From Sandaracinus sp964481145 (GTDB lineage: Bacteria > Myxococcota_A > Polyangia > Polyangiales > Sandaracinaceae), in NCBI GenBank assembly GCA_964481145.1, contig CAYZTA010000009.1:1-64000 (forward strand): 64,000 nucleotides of DNA, in the 5' to 3' direction. The notes beneath the pieces were generated by a model, which was given only the letters and a program-made list of their open reading frames with translations, had not been told where the DNA came from and made no database searches. A program made the translations under genes and the position numbers. Positions 52,022 to 60,304 of this stretch are shown here, one piece after another. The first letter of the stretch is position 1, and the number at the start of each line of letters is the position of its first letter.

Positions 52022-52062
52022 AAGGACCACGTGCGGTCGCACGTGGTCCTTTGTGTTATTTT
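52022..52062 (+). terminator. Perfect hairpin between PEGA gene and downstream operon
   Basis: AAGGACCACGTGCG (52022-52035) and CGCACGTGGTCCTT (52038-52051) are exact complements, effectively a 13-bp stem with a GGTC loop, followed by TTGTGTTATTTTG. It fits an intrinsic terminator for the PEGA gene. The next start codon (52073) is only 22 bp beyond, leaving no room for a conventional separate promoter after the stem. Partial read-through (attenuation) or mRNA processing is therefore also possible. Confidence 0.65.
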
Positions 52063-52072
52063 GTCCGCCCAC

Positions 52073-53110
52073 ATGCGTGAGCTCGGAAGAGCGTGGATCG
52101 TCCTCTTCGTGCTCCTCGTGTGTTTGCGCGCTCGAGCCGATGAGCCTCAGCGCTCGAATCAGCTCGACCCAGCCGCTGGGCTCACGCTGAGGCCAGTCCC
52201 AGAGCTTCGGAGTCTGACCGAGCGCGTCGCAAGGATGCTGCACGTGCGTACAGGTCTTTCGGTCGAGGTTGGCGCATCTCCGCCACGGGACTTGCCTCAG
52301 GCCGTGCTCGCATCGCAGGTGGCGATCGTCCGTGAGGGGCCCGAGGTCGTGGTGGTGCTCGTCGGTCCTGGCGGCTTCGTCTATGAAAGCCGGGTCGATT
52401 TGCCTGCGGGCACCGATGCGTCGGTGCGTGCGATCGGCCTCACGATCGAGGCGTTGCGCGATGCGGCGATCGCTGGACCACCACCACGCGCGGAAGGTCC
52501 TGGTGCCGTGGGTGGTGCACGGGTGAGCTTCGTGTATCTCGAACCCGAAGGTGGTCTTTTCGGAGTGCGTCAGCGCGTCGAGCCCATTGCGCGCCCCACC
52601 ATTTATCTCCGCGCATTGGTGGGCTTTTCGACCGCGAGAAACACGGTTCTTCTCGGGCCAGGCGTCGGCGTGGGGTTGTGTGTGGAGCTCAGTTGTCTCG
52701 TGCTCGAGGGAGATTTGCCTGTTTTCCCTGAGGAACATCCCAGCCCCAGCGACGATCGAATCGTGCGTTATCGACCGATCAATTTGGGCATGAGGCTCCA
52801 GATTCGGCCTTTTCGCTTCGATGATTTCGTGCCAGGCCTGACCGTGGGCGTGTTGACCCGCTTCGGAAGTGCGTGGGTGGAGGAGGATGTCGTCGCGCAT
52901 CTGCCTCCCGAATCACAGACGGTCACGGCGTTCGGGCTCCGCGGGAGCTTGGAGCTCGCGTGGGTCTTTGCAGAACCTTTTGAAATCGTGCTCGAAGTGG
53001 GCGTGGATTTCGTGGTGAATCCAGCCCGTTTCATTCGCATGGGGCAGGTCGTCTTGCTCGAGGACATCGCGACCCTCTGGGCCACCACCTCCATCAGGTT
53101 ACGTCCATGA
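52073..53110 (+). CDS. Exported protein of unknown function
   Basis: A 345-residue protein with signal peptide MRELGRAWIVLFVLLVCLRA ending RAD. Residues 60-150 are an alpha/beta region (LTERVARMLHVRTGLSVEVG), and the last 150 residues look barrel-like (LGMRLQIRPFRFDDFVPGLT, FGLRGSLELAWVFAEPFEIV) ending IRLRP. The frame is open from 52031, but that start lies inside the hairpin, so ATG 52073 is preferred. It overlaps the sigma factor gene as ATGA (53107-53110), so the product probably belongs to the same regulatory circuit. Confidence 0.7.
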   Translation: MRELGRAWIVLFVLLVCLRARADEPQRSNQLDPAAGLTLRPVPELRSLTERVARMLHVRTGLSVEVGASPPRDLPQAVLASQVAIVREGPEVVVVLVGPGGFVYESRVDLPAGTDASVRAIGLTIEALRDAAIAGPPPRAEGPGAVGGARVSFVYLEPEGGLFGVRQRVEPIARPTIYLRALVGFSTARNTVLLGPGVGVGLCVELSCLVLEGDLPVFPEEHPSPSDDRIVRYRPINLGMRLQIRPFRFDDFVPGLTVGVLTRFGSAWVEEDVVAHLPPESQTVTAFGLRGSLELAWVFAEPFEIVLEVGVDFVVNPARFIRMGQVVLLEDIATLWATTSIRLRP

Positions 53111-53835
53111 TTCGTCTCGAAAAAGAGCGCTTTGGAATTTGGGCCCTGCTCGAACGACCCTTCGATGTGAAACGGGATGTCGCGATGCGAGTGCTCGAAG
53201 GCGGAGCTTCGAAAGGCAACCCAAGCGTTGACGAAGCTGTGGCGGACGATGATGACGAGCGTACCCTTTTGATGCGCGCTTCGATGGGTGATGAAGCGGC
53301 GGTCAAACAATTTTATCGCGCCCATGTGGACCGTGTGTTTCGGACGGTCACGCGGATTCTCGGGTCGACCGATGGCGATGTCGAAGATGTCGTCCAACAG
53401 ACGTTTCTCGCGGCGTTCGATGGAGCAGCCCGCTTCGATGGGCGCTCGAAGGCGTCGACGTGGCTCATCGGCATCGCGACCCGTCGCGCGCTCGATCAGT
53501 CGCGCGATCGCTGGCGTCGTTCGCGCTGGCGGCGACTTGGGGACATGGTGGGTCTCGGCCGTGCTTCGGCGCGTCCCGACGATGTGCACGACTCGCGCGA
53601 ATTCGCTGAATGGGCGCTCGCACGGCTCACCCCCGAACAACGGACTGTCTTCATTCTGCATGAAGTCGAGGGGCATACTCTCGCCGAAGTCGCGGGCATG
53701 ACGGGCACTGGAATCTCGACGTTGCACGCGCGTCTGGTGGCGTGTCGCAAGCGCCTCGACGCTGTCTTGGCGTCGATCGGGCATGAGTCGAGACGATCCC
53801 ACGGCGCGAAAGGAGACGATCATGACGCGGCGTGA
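53107..53835 (+). CDS. Sigma-70 family (ECF-type) RNA polymerase sigma factor
   Basis: A 242-residue sigma factor. A ~50-residue acidic leader precedes region 2 (FYRAHVDRVFRTVTRIL, then GDVEDVVQQTFLAAFDGAAR and KASTWLIGIATRRALDQ). Region 4 is LARLTPEQRTVFILHEVEGH with the HTH TLAEVAGMTGTGISTLHARL. It overlaps both neighbours (4 bp upstream, 14 bp with the FecR-like gene). The usual zinc anti-sigma factor is absent; the FecR-domain membrane protein next door may take that role. Confidence 0.9.
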   Translation: MIRLEKERFGIWALLERPFDVKRDVAMRVLEGGASKGNPSVDEAVADDDDERTLLMRASMGDEAAVKQFYRAHVDRVFRTVTRILGSTDGDVEDVVQQTFLAAFDGAARFDGRSKASTWLIGIATRRALDQSRDRWRRSRWRRLGDMVGLGRASARPDDVHDSREFAEWALARLTPEQRTVFILHEVEGHTLAEVAGMTGTGISTLHARLVACRKRLDAVLASIGHESRRSHGAKGDDHDAA

Positions 53836-55048
53836 TGGGAGCGCACGGGTGGCAGAAGCGCTCCAGGCCTCGCCGCCTGCGTTGGACGAGCTTCGTCGGG
53901 CTCGAATCGAGCGACGTGTGATCGAGGGCATGAGCCATTCGAAAGAAAAGCCTCGGATTCGTACGCAACACGGTCTGAGGTTCGCGTGGGCGGGTGCGTT
54001 CGCTCTTTCAGCGGCGTCGCTCGCGGCATGGTTGTTTCGTCCCGATGTGAATGAGCTCGCTCATTTCGAACGCACTGGGGCGAGCGTCGAGCAGGGGACG
54101 ATCGGCGTAGGGGCAATGCTCGAAGTGAGAGCGACTGAGCATGCCGTGGTGCAGGCGTTCGGAGCCCACGTCATGGTGGGTGGGGCGCCGACCACGATGC
54201 GGTTCACGGCGCTCGAGCGCGAGCACGTCGAAGTCGAGCTTCAACGGGGGAGCATCGATGTCGCTTTCCATCCGAGCGAGCGAGGGCGTGAGCATTTGAG
54301 TATCGAAACGCCCCATGCGCGCGTCGAAGTCGTCGGCACCGAGTTCACGGTACGAATCTCGGGGCAGGAGACGCAGGTCTCGGTGCGTGAAGGGGTGGTG
54401 CGCATCATGCCCCATGAACGACGCGCCGAGGCGGTTCTCGTGCATGCGGGAGAGCGCGTGGCCGTGGTGAACGGACATGAAGAAACGTCCTCTTCAACCG
54501 AAGTGAATTCCGTGGGGGACGTGAGCGCTGCACAGGCCGAGACTCCTGCTGAACAGGGTGAAGCGAGAGCTCCCGCGCCGCGCACACGCGTCGAGTCCGT
54601 TGTTCCGCCCGGCACGGCTCCACCGGCGATTCCTGCGACGGAGCGCCTCGCGTCTGCGCGGGAGGTGCTCGAGCGAGGGGAGCATGCACAGGCGCGCACG
54701 CTGCTCACGGCCCTCGTGCGCGCATCGGATGCGCCGATCGATGTGAGAATCGAAGCCGAAATGCTGATGGGCGATTCGTTTCAAGCCTCGGGTTCCGCGG
54801 AGCAAGCCGTTTCGGCTTATGAGCGCGCCGCGATGCTCGGTCGTGATCGACCCCTCGGGCACCTCGCCATCATCGCGCTCGCCCGTCTTCACGAGCGCGT
54901 GCGCCTCGACCCAGAAGCGGCGAAACACGCTTATTTGCGTTATCTCGAAGAAGCCCCGAGCGGCGCGAACGCGCGCATGGCAAGAGAGGCCGTGTGTCGG
55001 CTTGGAGGAGCACCGAGCATCGAATGCGGAGGACGTATCCCTCCATGA
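53822..55048 (+). CDS. FecR-domain membrane protein with C-terminal TPR region
   Basis: A 408-residue protein. Cytoplasmic residues 1-45 are followed by one transmembrane helix (FAWAGAFALSAASLAAWLF). A periplasmic FecR domain comes next (AFGAHVMVGGAPTTMRFTAL, VEVELQRGSIDVAFHP, VEVVGTEFTVRISGQE). A Pro/Glu linker then leads to TPR-like repeats (AREVLERGEHAQARTLLTAL, AEMLMGDSFQASGSAEQAVS). FecR proteins relay envelope signals to ECF sigma factors; its 14-bp overlap with the sigma gene supports such pairing here. Start ATG 53822 with GGAGA upstream. Confidence 0.85.
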   Translation: MTRRDGSARVAEALQASPPALDELRRARIERRVIEGMSHSKEKPRIRTQHGLRFAWAGAFALSAASLAAWLFRPDVNELAHFERTGASVEQGTIGVGAMLEVRATEHAVVQAFGAHVMVGGAPTTMRFTALEREHVEVELQRGSIDVAFHPSERGREHLSIETPHARVEVVGTEFTVRISGQETQVSVREGVVRIMPHERRAEAVLVHAGERVAVVNGHEETSSSTEVNSVGDVSAAQAETPAEQGEARAPAPRTRVESVVPPGTAPPAIPATERLASAREVLERGEHAQARTLLTALVRASDAPIDVRIEAEMLMGDSFQASGSAEQAVSAYERAAMLGRDRPLGHLAIIALARLHERVRLDPEAAKHAYLRYLEEAPSGANARMAREAVCRLGGAPSIECGGRIPP

Positions 55049-56190
55049 AGGTGCATTGGGCGATCGTGTGCTTGTGGGGCGCGGTGCTCATCGGGTGCTA
55101 CCGCGATTTCACGATTGCGCCTCGAGGCGGCACCGATGCTGGGGGCCGAACCGCCGATGGTGGCTTTCGAGAGCCGCCCGGCGCGTGCATCGCGAGTTCG
55201 GATGTCGATCTTTTGTTCGTGATCGACGATTCGCCATCGATGATCGAAACGCAAGCACATCTGGCCCGCGCGCTCCCCGGTTTCATCGAGATGTTGATGG
55301 ATCCCATCGTGGATCTTCGAGTGGGCGTGATCACGACGGACATGGGCGTCGGTTCACATACGCTTCCGTCATGCTCGGAGCTCGGCGAGGATGGCAGGTT
55401 GCGAACGACGAGTGCGGGTGAAACGTGCACGGGGCCATATCCGCAGTTCTTGCAATTTGCATCGGACTCACCCAGCTCAACGGTGAATGATCTCTCATGC
55501 TTGCTTCAAGCTGGGGGGGATGGTTGTGGGGTCGAACAACCGCTCGAAGCATGGCTCAAGGCGCTTTCACCTCAGACCCCCACGTCTTACACCTCACCTT
55601 CCTACGTGCCGCCGACATTTCTTTCGGGTGAAGGCCATGGCGATCGAGCGCATGCAGGCTTCATTCGAGATGACACTTTGCTCTCTGTCATCATCGTGAC
55701 CGACGAAGACGACTGCTCGATCCTCGATCCCGAGCTCTTCAACCCAGAATCGACTCGTTATGGCGGTACGGGGTTGAATCTGCGCTGCTCGACGTTCCCT
55801 CGCGCGCTCTTTTCTGAGGATCGCTATATCGATGGTCTTCTCGCCTTGCGCGCGCGAAGGCCCGATCTGGTCACGCTGTCGGTCATTGCGGGCCTTCCTG
55901 GCGATCTGGCGACCGAGACGCCCAACGCGGCAGATTTCCAAGCGATGCTCGAAGACCCTCGAATGCAAGAGCGCCTCGATCCCGAGAACCCGGAGCGTCT
56001 TTTTGCATCATGTTCGAGGCGAGAAGGAAGACTGGCTTTTCCTCCACGAAGGCTCGTGCGTGTCGCGGCGGGTCTCGGTGTTGGGCGTGCCACGGTGCAA
56101 TCCATTTGTGAGCCAAGCTTCGAGTCTGTGATGGCGCCCATCGCACGTTTGATCGCGCGGCGTGCATGTGCAGAACGGGCTCCACGGTGA
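55045..56190 (+). CDS. Lipoprotein with vWA-like domain
   Basis: A 381-residue lipoprotein (MKVHWAIVCLWGAVLIGC, lipobox LIGC) overlapping the FecR-like stop as ATGA. After a Gly/Asp-rich linker, VDLLFVIDDSPSMIETQ shows a MIDAS-type DxSxS site (with DSPS), and LLSVIIVTDEDDCSILDPEL forms a later acidic strand. DLRVGVITTDMGVGS belongs to the same fold. Conserved cysteines surround these. The domain resembles the vWA-like lipoproteins common in myxobacteria and would be a metal-dependent binding module. Confidence 0.82.
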   Translation: MKVHWAIVCLWGAVLIGCYRDFTIAPRGGTDAGGRTADGGFREPPGACIASSDVDLLFVIDDSPSMIETQAHLARALPGFIEMLMDPIVDLRVGVITTDMGVGSHTLPSCSELGEDGRLRTTSAGETCTGPYPQFLQFASDSPSSTVNDLSCLLQAGGDGCGVEQPLEAWLKALSPQTPTSYTSPSYVPPTFLSGEGHGDRAHAGFIRDDTLLSVIIVTDEDDCSILDPELFNPESTRYGGTGLNLRCSTFPRALFSEDRYIDGLLALRARRPDLVTLSVIAGLPGDLATETPNAADFQAMLEDPRMQERLDPENPERLFASCSRREGRLAFPPRRLVRVAAGLGVGRATVQSICEPSFESVMAPIARLIARRACAERAPR

Positions 56191-56218
56191 GCACGCTCTC
56201 GTGCTAAGATTTCCTATT

Positions 56219-56869
56219 ATGATCGAGGGACTTTTCATTGTCCTTGAAGGCATCGACGGCGTTGGCTCCACCACGCACACCCGCCATCTGGCCGAGGGAT
56301 TGCGGGCGCGTGGGTTGCCGGTGCACACGTCACGTGAACCGAGCGACGGCCCGATAGGCGTTCAGATCCGACAGATTCTCACAGGACGGATGGTCGTGCC
56401 GGGCCTCCATGGGCCAAGGCCTCCGTCGTGGACGACGATGGCGCTTTTGTTTGCGGCCGATCGAATGGATCATCTGGAATCATCGATCGTGCCGAACTTG
56501 ATGGATGGCGTGACGGTGTTGAGCGATCGTTATTATCACTCTTCGGTCGCGTATCAGTCGGTCACCGCGGGCGGCGATCCTGGGGCGGTGCAGTGGGTCA
56601 AGGAGCTCAACCGGCATGCGCGCAGGCCCGATCTCACGATCGTTCTCGATGCGCCCGATGAAGTCTCCGCAAAGAGGCGCGGGGCGCGGCAGTCTGCCCG
56701 CGAAATCTTCGATGATTTCGACTTACAAAAGAAACTCGCGGCTTTCTATCGCGACATCGACTCGCATTTTCCTGGAGAGCGAATCGTCCACGTATCCGCG
56801 GATCGACCCGTGGACGAAGTGGCCCAGGACGTGATGATGCATGTGAAGTGTCTTCGCGGAGAACTTTGA
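56219..56869 (+). CDS. tmk: Thymidylate kinase family protein with altered Walker A
   Basis: A 216-residue dTMP kinase homologue (dTMP + ATP to dTDP). Family marks: FIVLEGIDGVGSTTHTRHLA at the P-loop, the dTMP-site SREPSDGPIG, the DRYYHSSVAYQ motif and a LID-type RRGARQSAREIF. The P-loop should read GIDGxGKTT; the codon TCC gives Ser in place of the catalytic Lys, which is uncommon. Either the enzyme uses another basic residue or it is inactive. It sits inside a regulatory/lipoprotein operon, unlike a typical tmk context. Start ATG 56219. Confidence 0.85.
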   Translation: MIEGLFIVLEGIDGVGSTTHTRHLAEGLRARGLPVHTSREPSDGPIGVQIRQILTGRMVVPGLHGPRPPSWTTMALLFAADRMDHLESSIVPNLMDGVTVLSDRYYHSSVAYQSVTAGGDPGAVQWVKELNRHARRPDLTIVLDAPDEVSAKRRGARQSAREIFDDFDLQKKLAAFYRDIDSHFPGERIVHVSADRPVDEVAQDVMMHVKCLRGEL

Positions 56870-56919
56870 AGTCACGCCCATTTCTGGACCGAGTGATGCT
56901 TTTCGGTTAGCTCGGCATC

Positions 56920-57360
56920 ATGCGTTGGTTTGTCTGTCTCGCGATCGTCTTCGCGCTTGGTTGTGGTGGTACACAATCGACTCGTTCCGCATCGGAAGAG
57001 CGACGGGTGGGCGAGGTGCCCTCTCACATCACCGACCGAGAACATGTGATTCATCGTGCAGTCCTCGACCGAGTGCTCGAGGATGGTCCGGGATCTTTTC
57101 TGCAGAGAGTCTCGACCGAGGCGGATGTTCGTGAGGGCAGGTTCGTTGGCTTCCGCCTCACCGAGTTGCGTGACGAGCAGCTCTTCGAAGGGATCGATCT
57201 CGATGTGGGCGACACACTCGTCGCGGTCAACGGTCTTGTGATCGAAAGGCCTGAAGATGCGTTTACCGTGTGGTCGTCTCTCGCTGTCGCAAGCGAGCTC
57301 AGCCTCGTCGTATTGCGCGGTGAGGAGCGACGAGAGTTGCACTTCGCGATCGTCGACTGA
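56920..57360 (+). CDS. PDZ-like lipoprotein resembling GspC C-terminal domain
   Basis: A 146-residue lipoprotein (MRWFVCLAIVFALGC). The mature part is a single PDZ-type domain: VLDRVLEDGPGSFLQRVSTE, REGRFVGFRLTELRDEQLFE, VGDTLVAVNGLVIERPEDAF and LSLVVLRGEERRELHFAIVD. The layout closely follows the HR/PDZ portion of type II secretion protein GspC as found in myxobacteria. Other gsp genes are not in the window, so it may be an orphan adaptor that senses or docks envelope proteins. Confidence 0.78.
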   Translation: MRWFVCLAIVFALGCGGTQSTRSASEERRVGEVPSHITDREHVIHRAVLDRVLEDGPGSFLQRVSTEADVREGRFVGFRLTELRDEQLFEGIDLDVGDTLVAVNGLVIERPEDAFTVWSSLAVASELSLVVLRGEERRELHFAIVD

Positions 57361-57394
57361 GACCTGCGCGATTTTCGTGTAAGATTCGAAGCGC

Positions 57395-58879
57395 TTGTCC
57401 TACCGAATTTTCACCACAAAGGTTTTCGCCTTGGTTGCGGCGTGCGTCGTGATGGATGTGCAGCTCGCCTCCGCTCAAGACGAACGTCCGCCGATCGAAG
57501 TGGCCCGAGCGCATATGGAGCAGGGTCAGGCGTATTATCTCCAAGGGAGATTCGGAGAGGCCGCGACGGAGTTCGAAGCCGCTTACGAGGCTCAACCATT
57601 CAGCGCGTTTCTCTACAATGCCGGTGTCGCGTACGAGAACGCGGGGCAGCCTGGGCGCGCGCTGGATTTCTTCCAGCTTTATCTCGAACGAGATCCGAAT
57701 GCGTCCGATGCTGCGACGGTGGAGCAGCGGATCGCGACTCTTCGTGCAGCGATCGAAGCGCGTCGCGCTGCGCGAGAAGCGCTGGAAGCCTCTTCGGAAG
57801 AAGAAGCCTCGACGTCTTCGGTGCCCGAACCGGATGTGGCGAGCGCACCTCCTGAATCGCTTCCGCGAGATTTCAAGTCGCTCGTCTCGGTTCGAACCGA
57901 TCCTGAAGGTGCGAGGGTGACGATCTTGAGGGAAGGCGAACGCATCGCGTCGGGCCCTTCACCGTTCTCACACACGCTCGACCAGGGCGAATACCGGATT
58001 CGTATCGAGCATCCTGATTTCAATGTGGCCGAGCAAGACATCGATGTAGAGCCGGGCAAGGTCTACGTGGTGATCGTCAATCTCAGCCAAGGTGAATTTC
58101 TCGGATATCTGCGGGTCGTCGCGAGCGTGCCGGGAGCGCTCGTCTTCGTCGACGATCGCGAAGCAGGTCCACGAGGCCAAAGCCCGTTCGAAGGGCCCAT
58201 TCCGGTTGGATCTCATCGCATCTGGGTCGAACGGCCAGGCTATGTGCCTGTGGAACGAGAGGTCGAAGTCGGGATCGGTTCGGAGGTTCTCGTCGAAGCG
58301 GCACTCGAGCGGGTCCTCTATGGGCGCGTTCGGGTGATCGGAAATGTTCGAGGGGCCAACGTCTCGATCGATGGTGAGCGCGTGGGCACGGTTCCCTACG
58401 AAGGTCAGGTGGATGCGGGAGCCCATACAATCAAAGTCGAAGCCGATGGGATGAAGGCGTTCGAGCAAACGATCGATGTTCGGCGCGGGCAACTGACGCC
58501 AGTGCGTGTGCGTCTCCGGCCTGCGGTGGGTCGAGGGGGTGCTTGGGTGGCGATGAGTGCGGCGGCGCTTTCGCTTGGCGGCGGGATCGCATTGGCGGTC
58601 ATCTCCGATGAACTGCGAGGTACGTTGCAGCGCGAGCAAGCGGCGGGTCGGCTCGCGAGTCACGACCCACGTCTCGATCACGGCATCTATCTCTCCATCG
58701 GCGCCGATTCTGCGTTCGCGTTGGCGGCCGTGCTCGCGGCACTCGGCACGTACTACATGTTCGAAGATTCCTTGCCTCCTTCTGAAGGCACACTGCTCGA
58801 ACCACGTGATTGGGCGTTTGCCCCGATGCTCGATCCGCGCGCCGGCGCTTTCGGCGGCGCCATCGGAGGGCGATTCTGA
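57395..58879 (+). CDS. TPR and PEGA-domain exported membrane protein
   Basis: A 494-residue protein. The TTG at 57395 (no better ATG precedes the signal sequence) gives a signal FALVAACVVMDVQLASAQ. TPRs follow (AHMEQGQAYYLQGRFGEAAT, FLYNAGVAYENAGQPGRALD). Three PEGA domains then occur (VRTDPEGARVTILREGER, VVASVPGALVFVDDREAGPR, VIGNVRGANVSIDGERVGT), with two late transmembrane helices (VAMSAAALSLGGGIALAVI, AFALAAVLAALGTYYMF). It overlaps the FG-GAP lipoprotein as TGATG, so the two are translated together. Confidence 0.85.
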   Translation: MSYRIFTTKVFALVAACVVMDVQLASAQDERPPIEVARAHMEQGQAYYLQGRFGEAATEFEAAYEAQPFSAFLYNAGVAYENAGQPGRALDFFQLYLERDPNASDAATVEQRIATLRAAIEARRAAREALEASSEEEASTSSVPEPDVASAPPESLPRDFKSLVSVRTDPEGARVTILREGERIASGPSPFSHTLDQGEYRIRIEHPDFNVAEQDIDVEPGKVYVVIVNLSQGEFLGYLRVVASVPGALVFVDDREAGPRGQSPFEGPIPVGSHRIWVERPGYVPVEREVEVGIGSEVLVEAALERVLYGRVRVIGNVRGANVSIDGERVGTVPYEGQVDAGAHTIKVEADGMKAFEQTIDVRRGQLTPVRVRLRPAVGRGGAWVAMSAAALSLGGGIALAVISDELRGTLQREQAAGRLASHDPRLDHGIYLSIGADSAFALAAVLAALGTYYMFEDSLPPSEGTLLEPRDWAFAPMLDPRAGAFGGAIGGRF

Positions 58880-60294
58880 TGGGAGCTCGAAAGCGATTTT
58901 TCCTGGTCTTCCTTCTGCTTGCATCACTCGGTTGCGATCCGACTTTATGGGATGCCTTGCGCGCAGAAGCGCCCGTGGTGGTGATTTCGTCACCTGGAGG
59001 TGTGGGCGCTGCGGCGTTCGGGAGCGTGCTCACCGCGTACGAAGCGAATCTTGGTGGTGATCGCGCCTCTCGGGTGGTGGTCGCTGGGGCGACGAACGAA
59101 ACGGATTCGGGGTTTTATTCTTACCCCGTCTACGAAGGGCTCGATCGCGACGAGGCGCGTTTGCGTCTTGGGGGTGGTGCGGTTCTCACGGCATGTGAAT
59201 TTGGGCAATGTGATCCTGGACATGGCGTGTCGATGGCGGCCTTTCCCGAGTGGACCGTGGGCGGGGCCATCTTTCATGGGTGTGTCGCAGTGCCCTCGCG
59301 TTCTTCGGGGAAGACCCAGGTGTGGTGCGAAGATCAGCAGCCGACGTTTCAAACCGTCCTCGGACCTCTCGGGGAAGATTTCGGAGCTTCATCCGCGGGC
59401 ATCGTCACGCCGCGTCACCCTGTCGGGGTGGCGTTGTTTGGCGCACCCGCGGCGGACCTCGGGGATGGAGCCGTCTATCGACTGCCGAGCGGAGCCAGTG
59501 TGCCGATTCGGATCGATCTCAGCGCGATGAATGCGCCTCCTGGAGGACGTATGGGGTCGAGCCTCGCGGCGAAGCCTCTCTCGGAGAATGCGATTTTGTT
59601 CGCGGTTCGTGCGATCGATGCGGATGGTGATCGTGTGATCGTGGCGAGCATCGAAGTCGATTCGATGTCGGATGTCCATGTCACGAATCATGCGTGCATC
59701 GAAGGCCCTTCGGGCTTTGGAGCGGCTCTCGCGTTCGGCGATCTCGATGCCGACGGTTCACCCGACCTCGCGGTCGGCATGAGCATCGATTCCAGTGAGC
59801 AGAGCATGTACCTCTTTCGAGGAGCTGATCTGATTGGCAGTCATGCCGGGTGCGGCGACGCGATTCAACCCACGCCTGCGTCGACGATCACCTGTGCGGA
59901 TGTGTCTGATGAAGAGATTTCTTGTGATGACGGGCCCATCGGGCTGGGTACTGCACTCGCGATCGGAGATGTCGATGGCGACGGGGTCGCAGATCTGATC
60001 GCCGGCGCACCGAACGCGAGCCCGTCGGGAAATCTCATGGCGGGTGCCGTGTTCGCGCTGGCGGGTGAGAGCGGAGCCCTCGAACGGGTGGGTGCACGAC
60101 GTTCTGTGCTTCTCCACTCCGGACAGGGGGCGGGAGATCGTTTGGGTCATGCAGTGGCGACGATCCCTGGAAGAGGCCACGATGAGATCGCCGCAGGCGC
60201 GCCAGGTGCGCGCGAGGTCGCGGTCTTTTTGTGCTCGGGGCTCGGCGATGACCGACCGAGTCCTCACGCCGAACGTGGTTGTGTCGACCGATGA
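58879..60294 (+). CDS. Lipoprotein with FG-GAP/integrin-like repeats
   Basis: A 471-residue lipoprotein (MGARKRFFLVFLLLASLGC, lipobox SLGC). FG-GAP-like repeats with DxDxDG metal-binding loops are visible: AFGDLDADGSPDLAVGMS, AIGDVDGDGVADLIAGAPN and AVRAIDADGDRVIVAS. They should form a calcium-stabilised beta-propeller. The gene starts at ATG 58879 overlapping the previous stop and ends 10 bp before the NtrC-type gene start. Its place beside a response regulator suggests a surface sensor or scaffold. Confidence 0.85.
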   Translation: MGARKRFFLVFLLLASLGCDPTLWDALRAEAPVVVISSPGGVGAAAFGSVLTAYEANLGGDRASRVVVAGATNETDSGFYSYPVYEGLDRDEARLRLGGGAVLTACEFGQCDPGHGVSMAAFPEWTVGGAIFHGCVAVPSRSSGKTQVWCEDQQPTFQTVLGPLGEDFGASSAGIVTPRHPVGVALFGAPAADLGDGAVYRLPSGASVPIRIDLSAMNAPPGGRMGSSLAAKPLSENAILFAVRAIDADGDRVIVASIEVDSMSDVHVTNHACIEGPSGFGAALAFGDLDADGSPDLAVGMSIDSSEQSMYLFRGADLIGSHAGCGDAIQPTPASTITCADVSDEEISCDDGPIGLGTALAIGDVDGDGVADLIAGAPNASPSGNLMAGAVFALAGESGALERVGARRSVLLHSGQGAGDRLGHAVATIPGRGHDEIAAGAPGAREVAVFLCSGLGDDRPSPHAERGCVDR

Positions 60295-60304
60295 AGTGGA
60301 TTCC

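Noticed and set aside
50723..52900. 725-codon open frame on the minus strand
   Set aside because: It lies antisense to two well-supported genes (PEGA protein and exported protein), is His/Arg/Asp-rich, and has no domain, ribosome site or signal. GC-biased codon composition explains the long open shadow.
52768..53931. 387-codon minus-strand frame
   Set aside because: Overlaps the exported protein, the sigma factor and the FecR-like gene in antisense; no recognisable sequence.
57968..58993. 341-codon minus-strand frame
   Set aside because: Shadow of the TPR-PEGA gene, with low-complexity basic composition.
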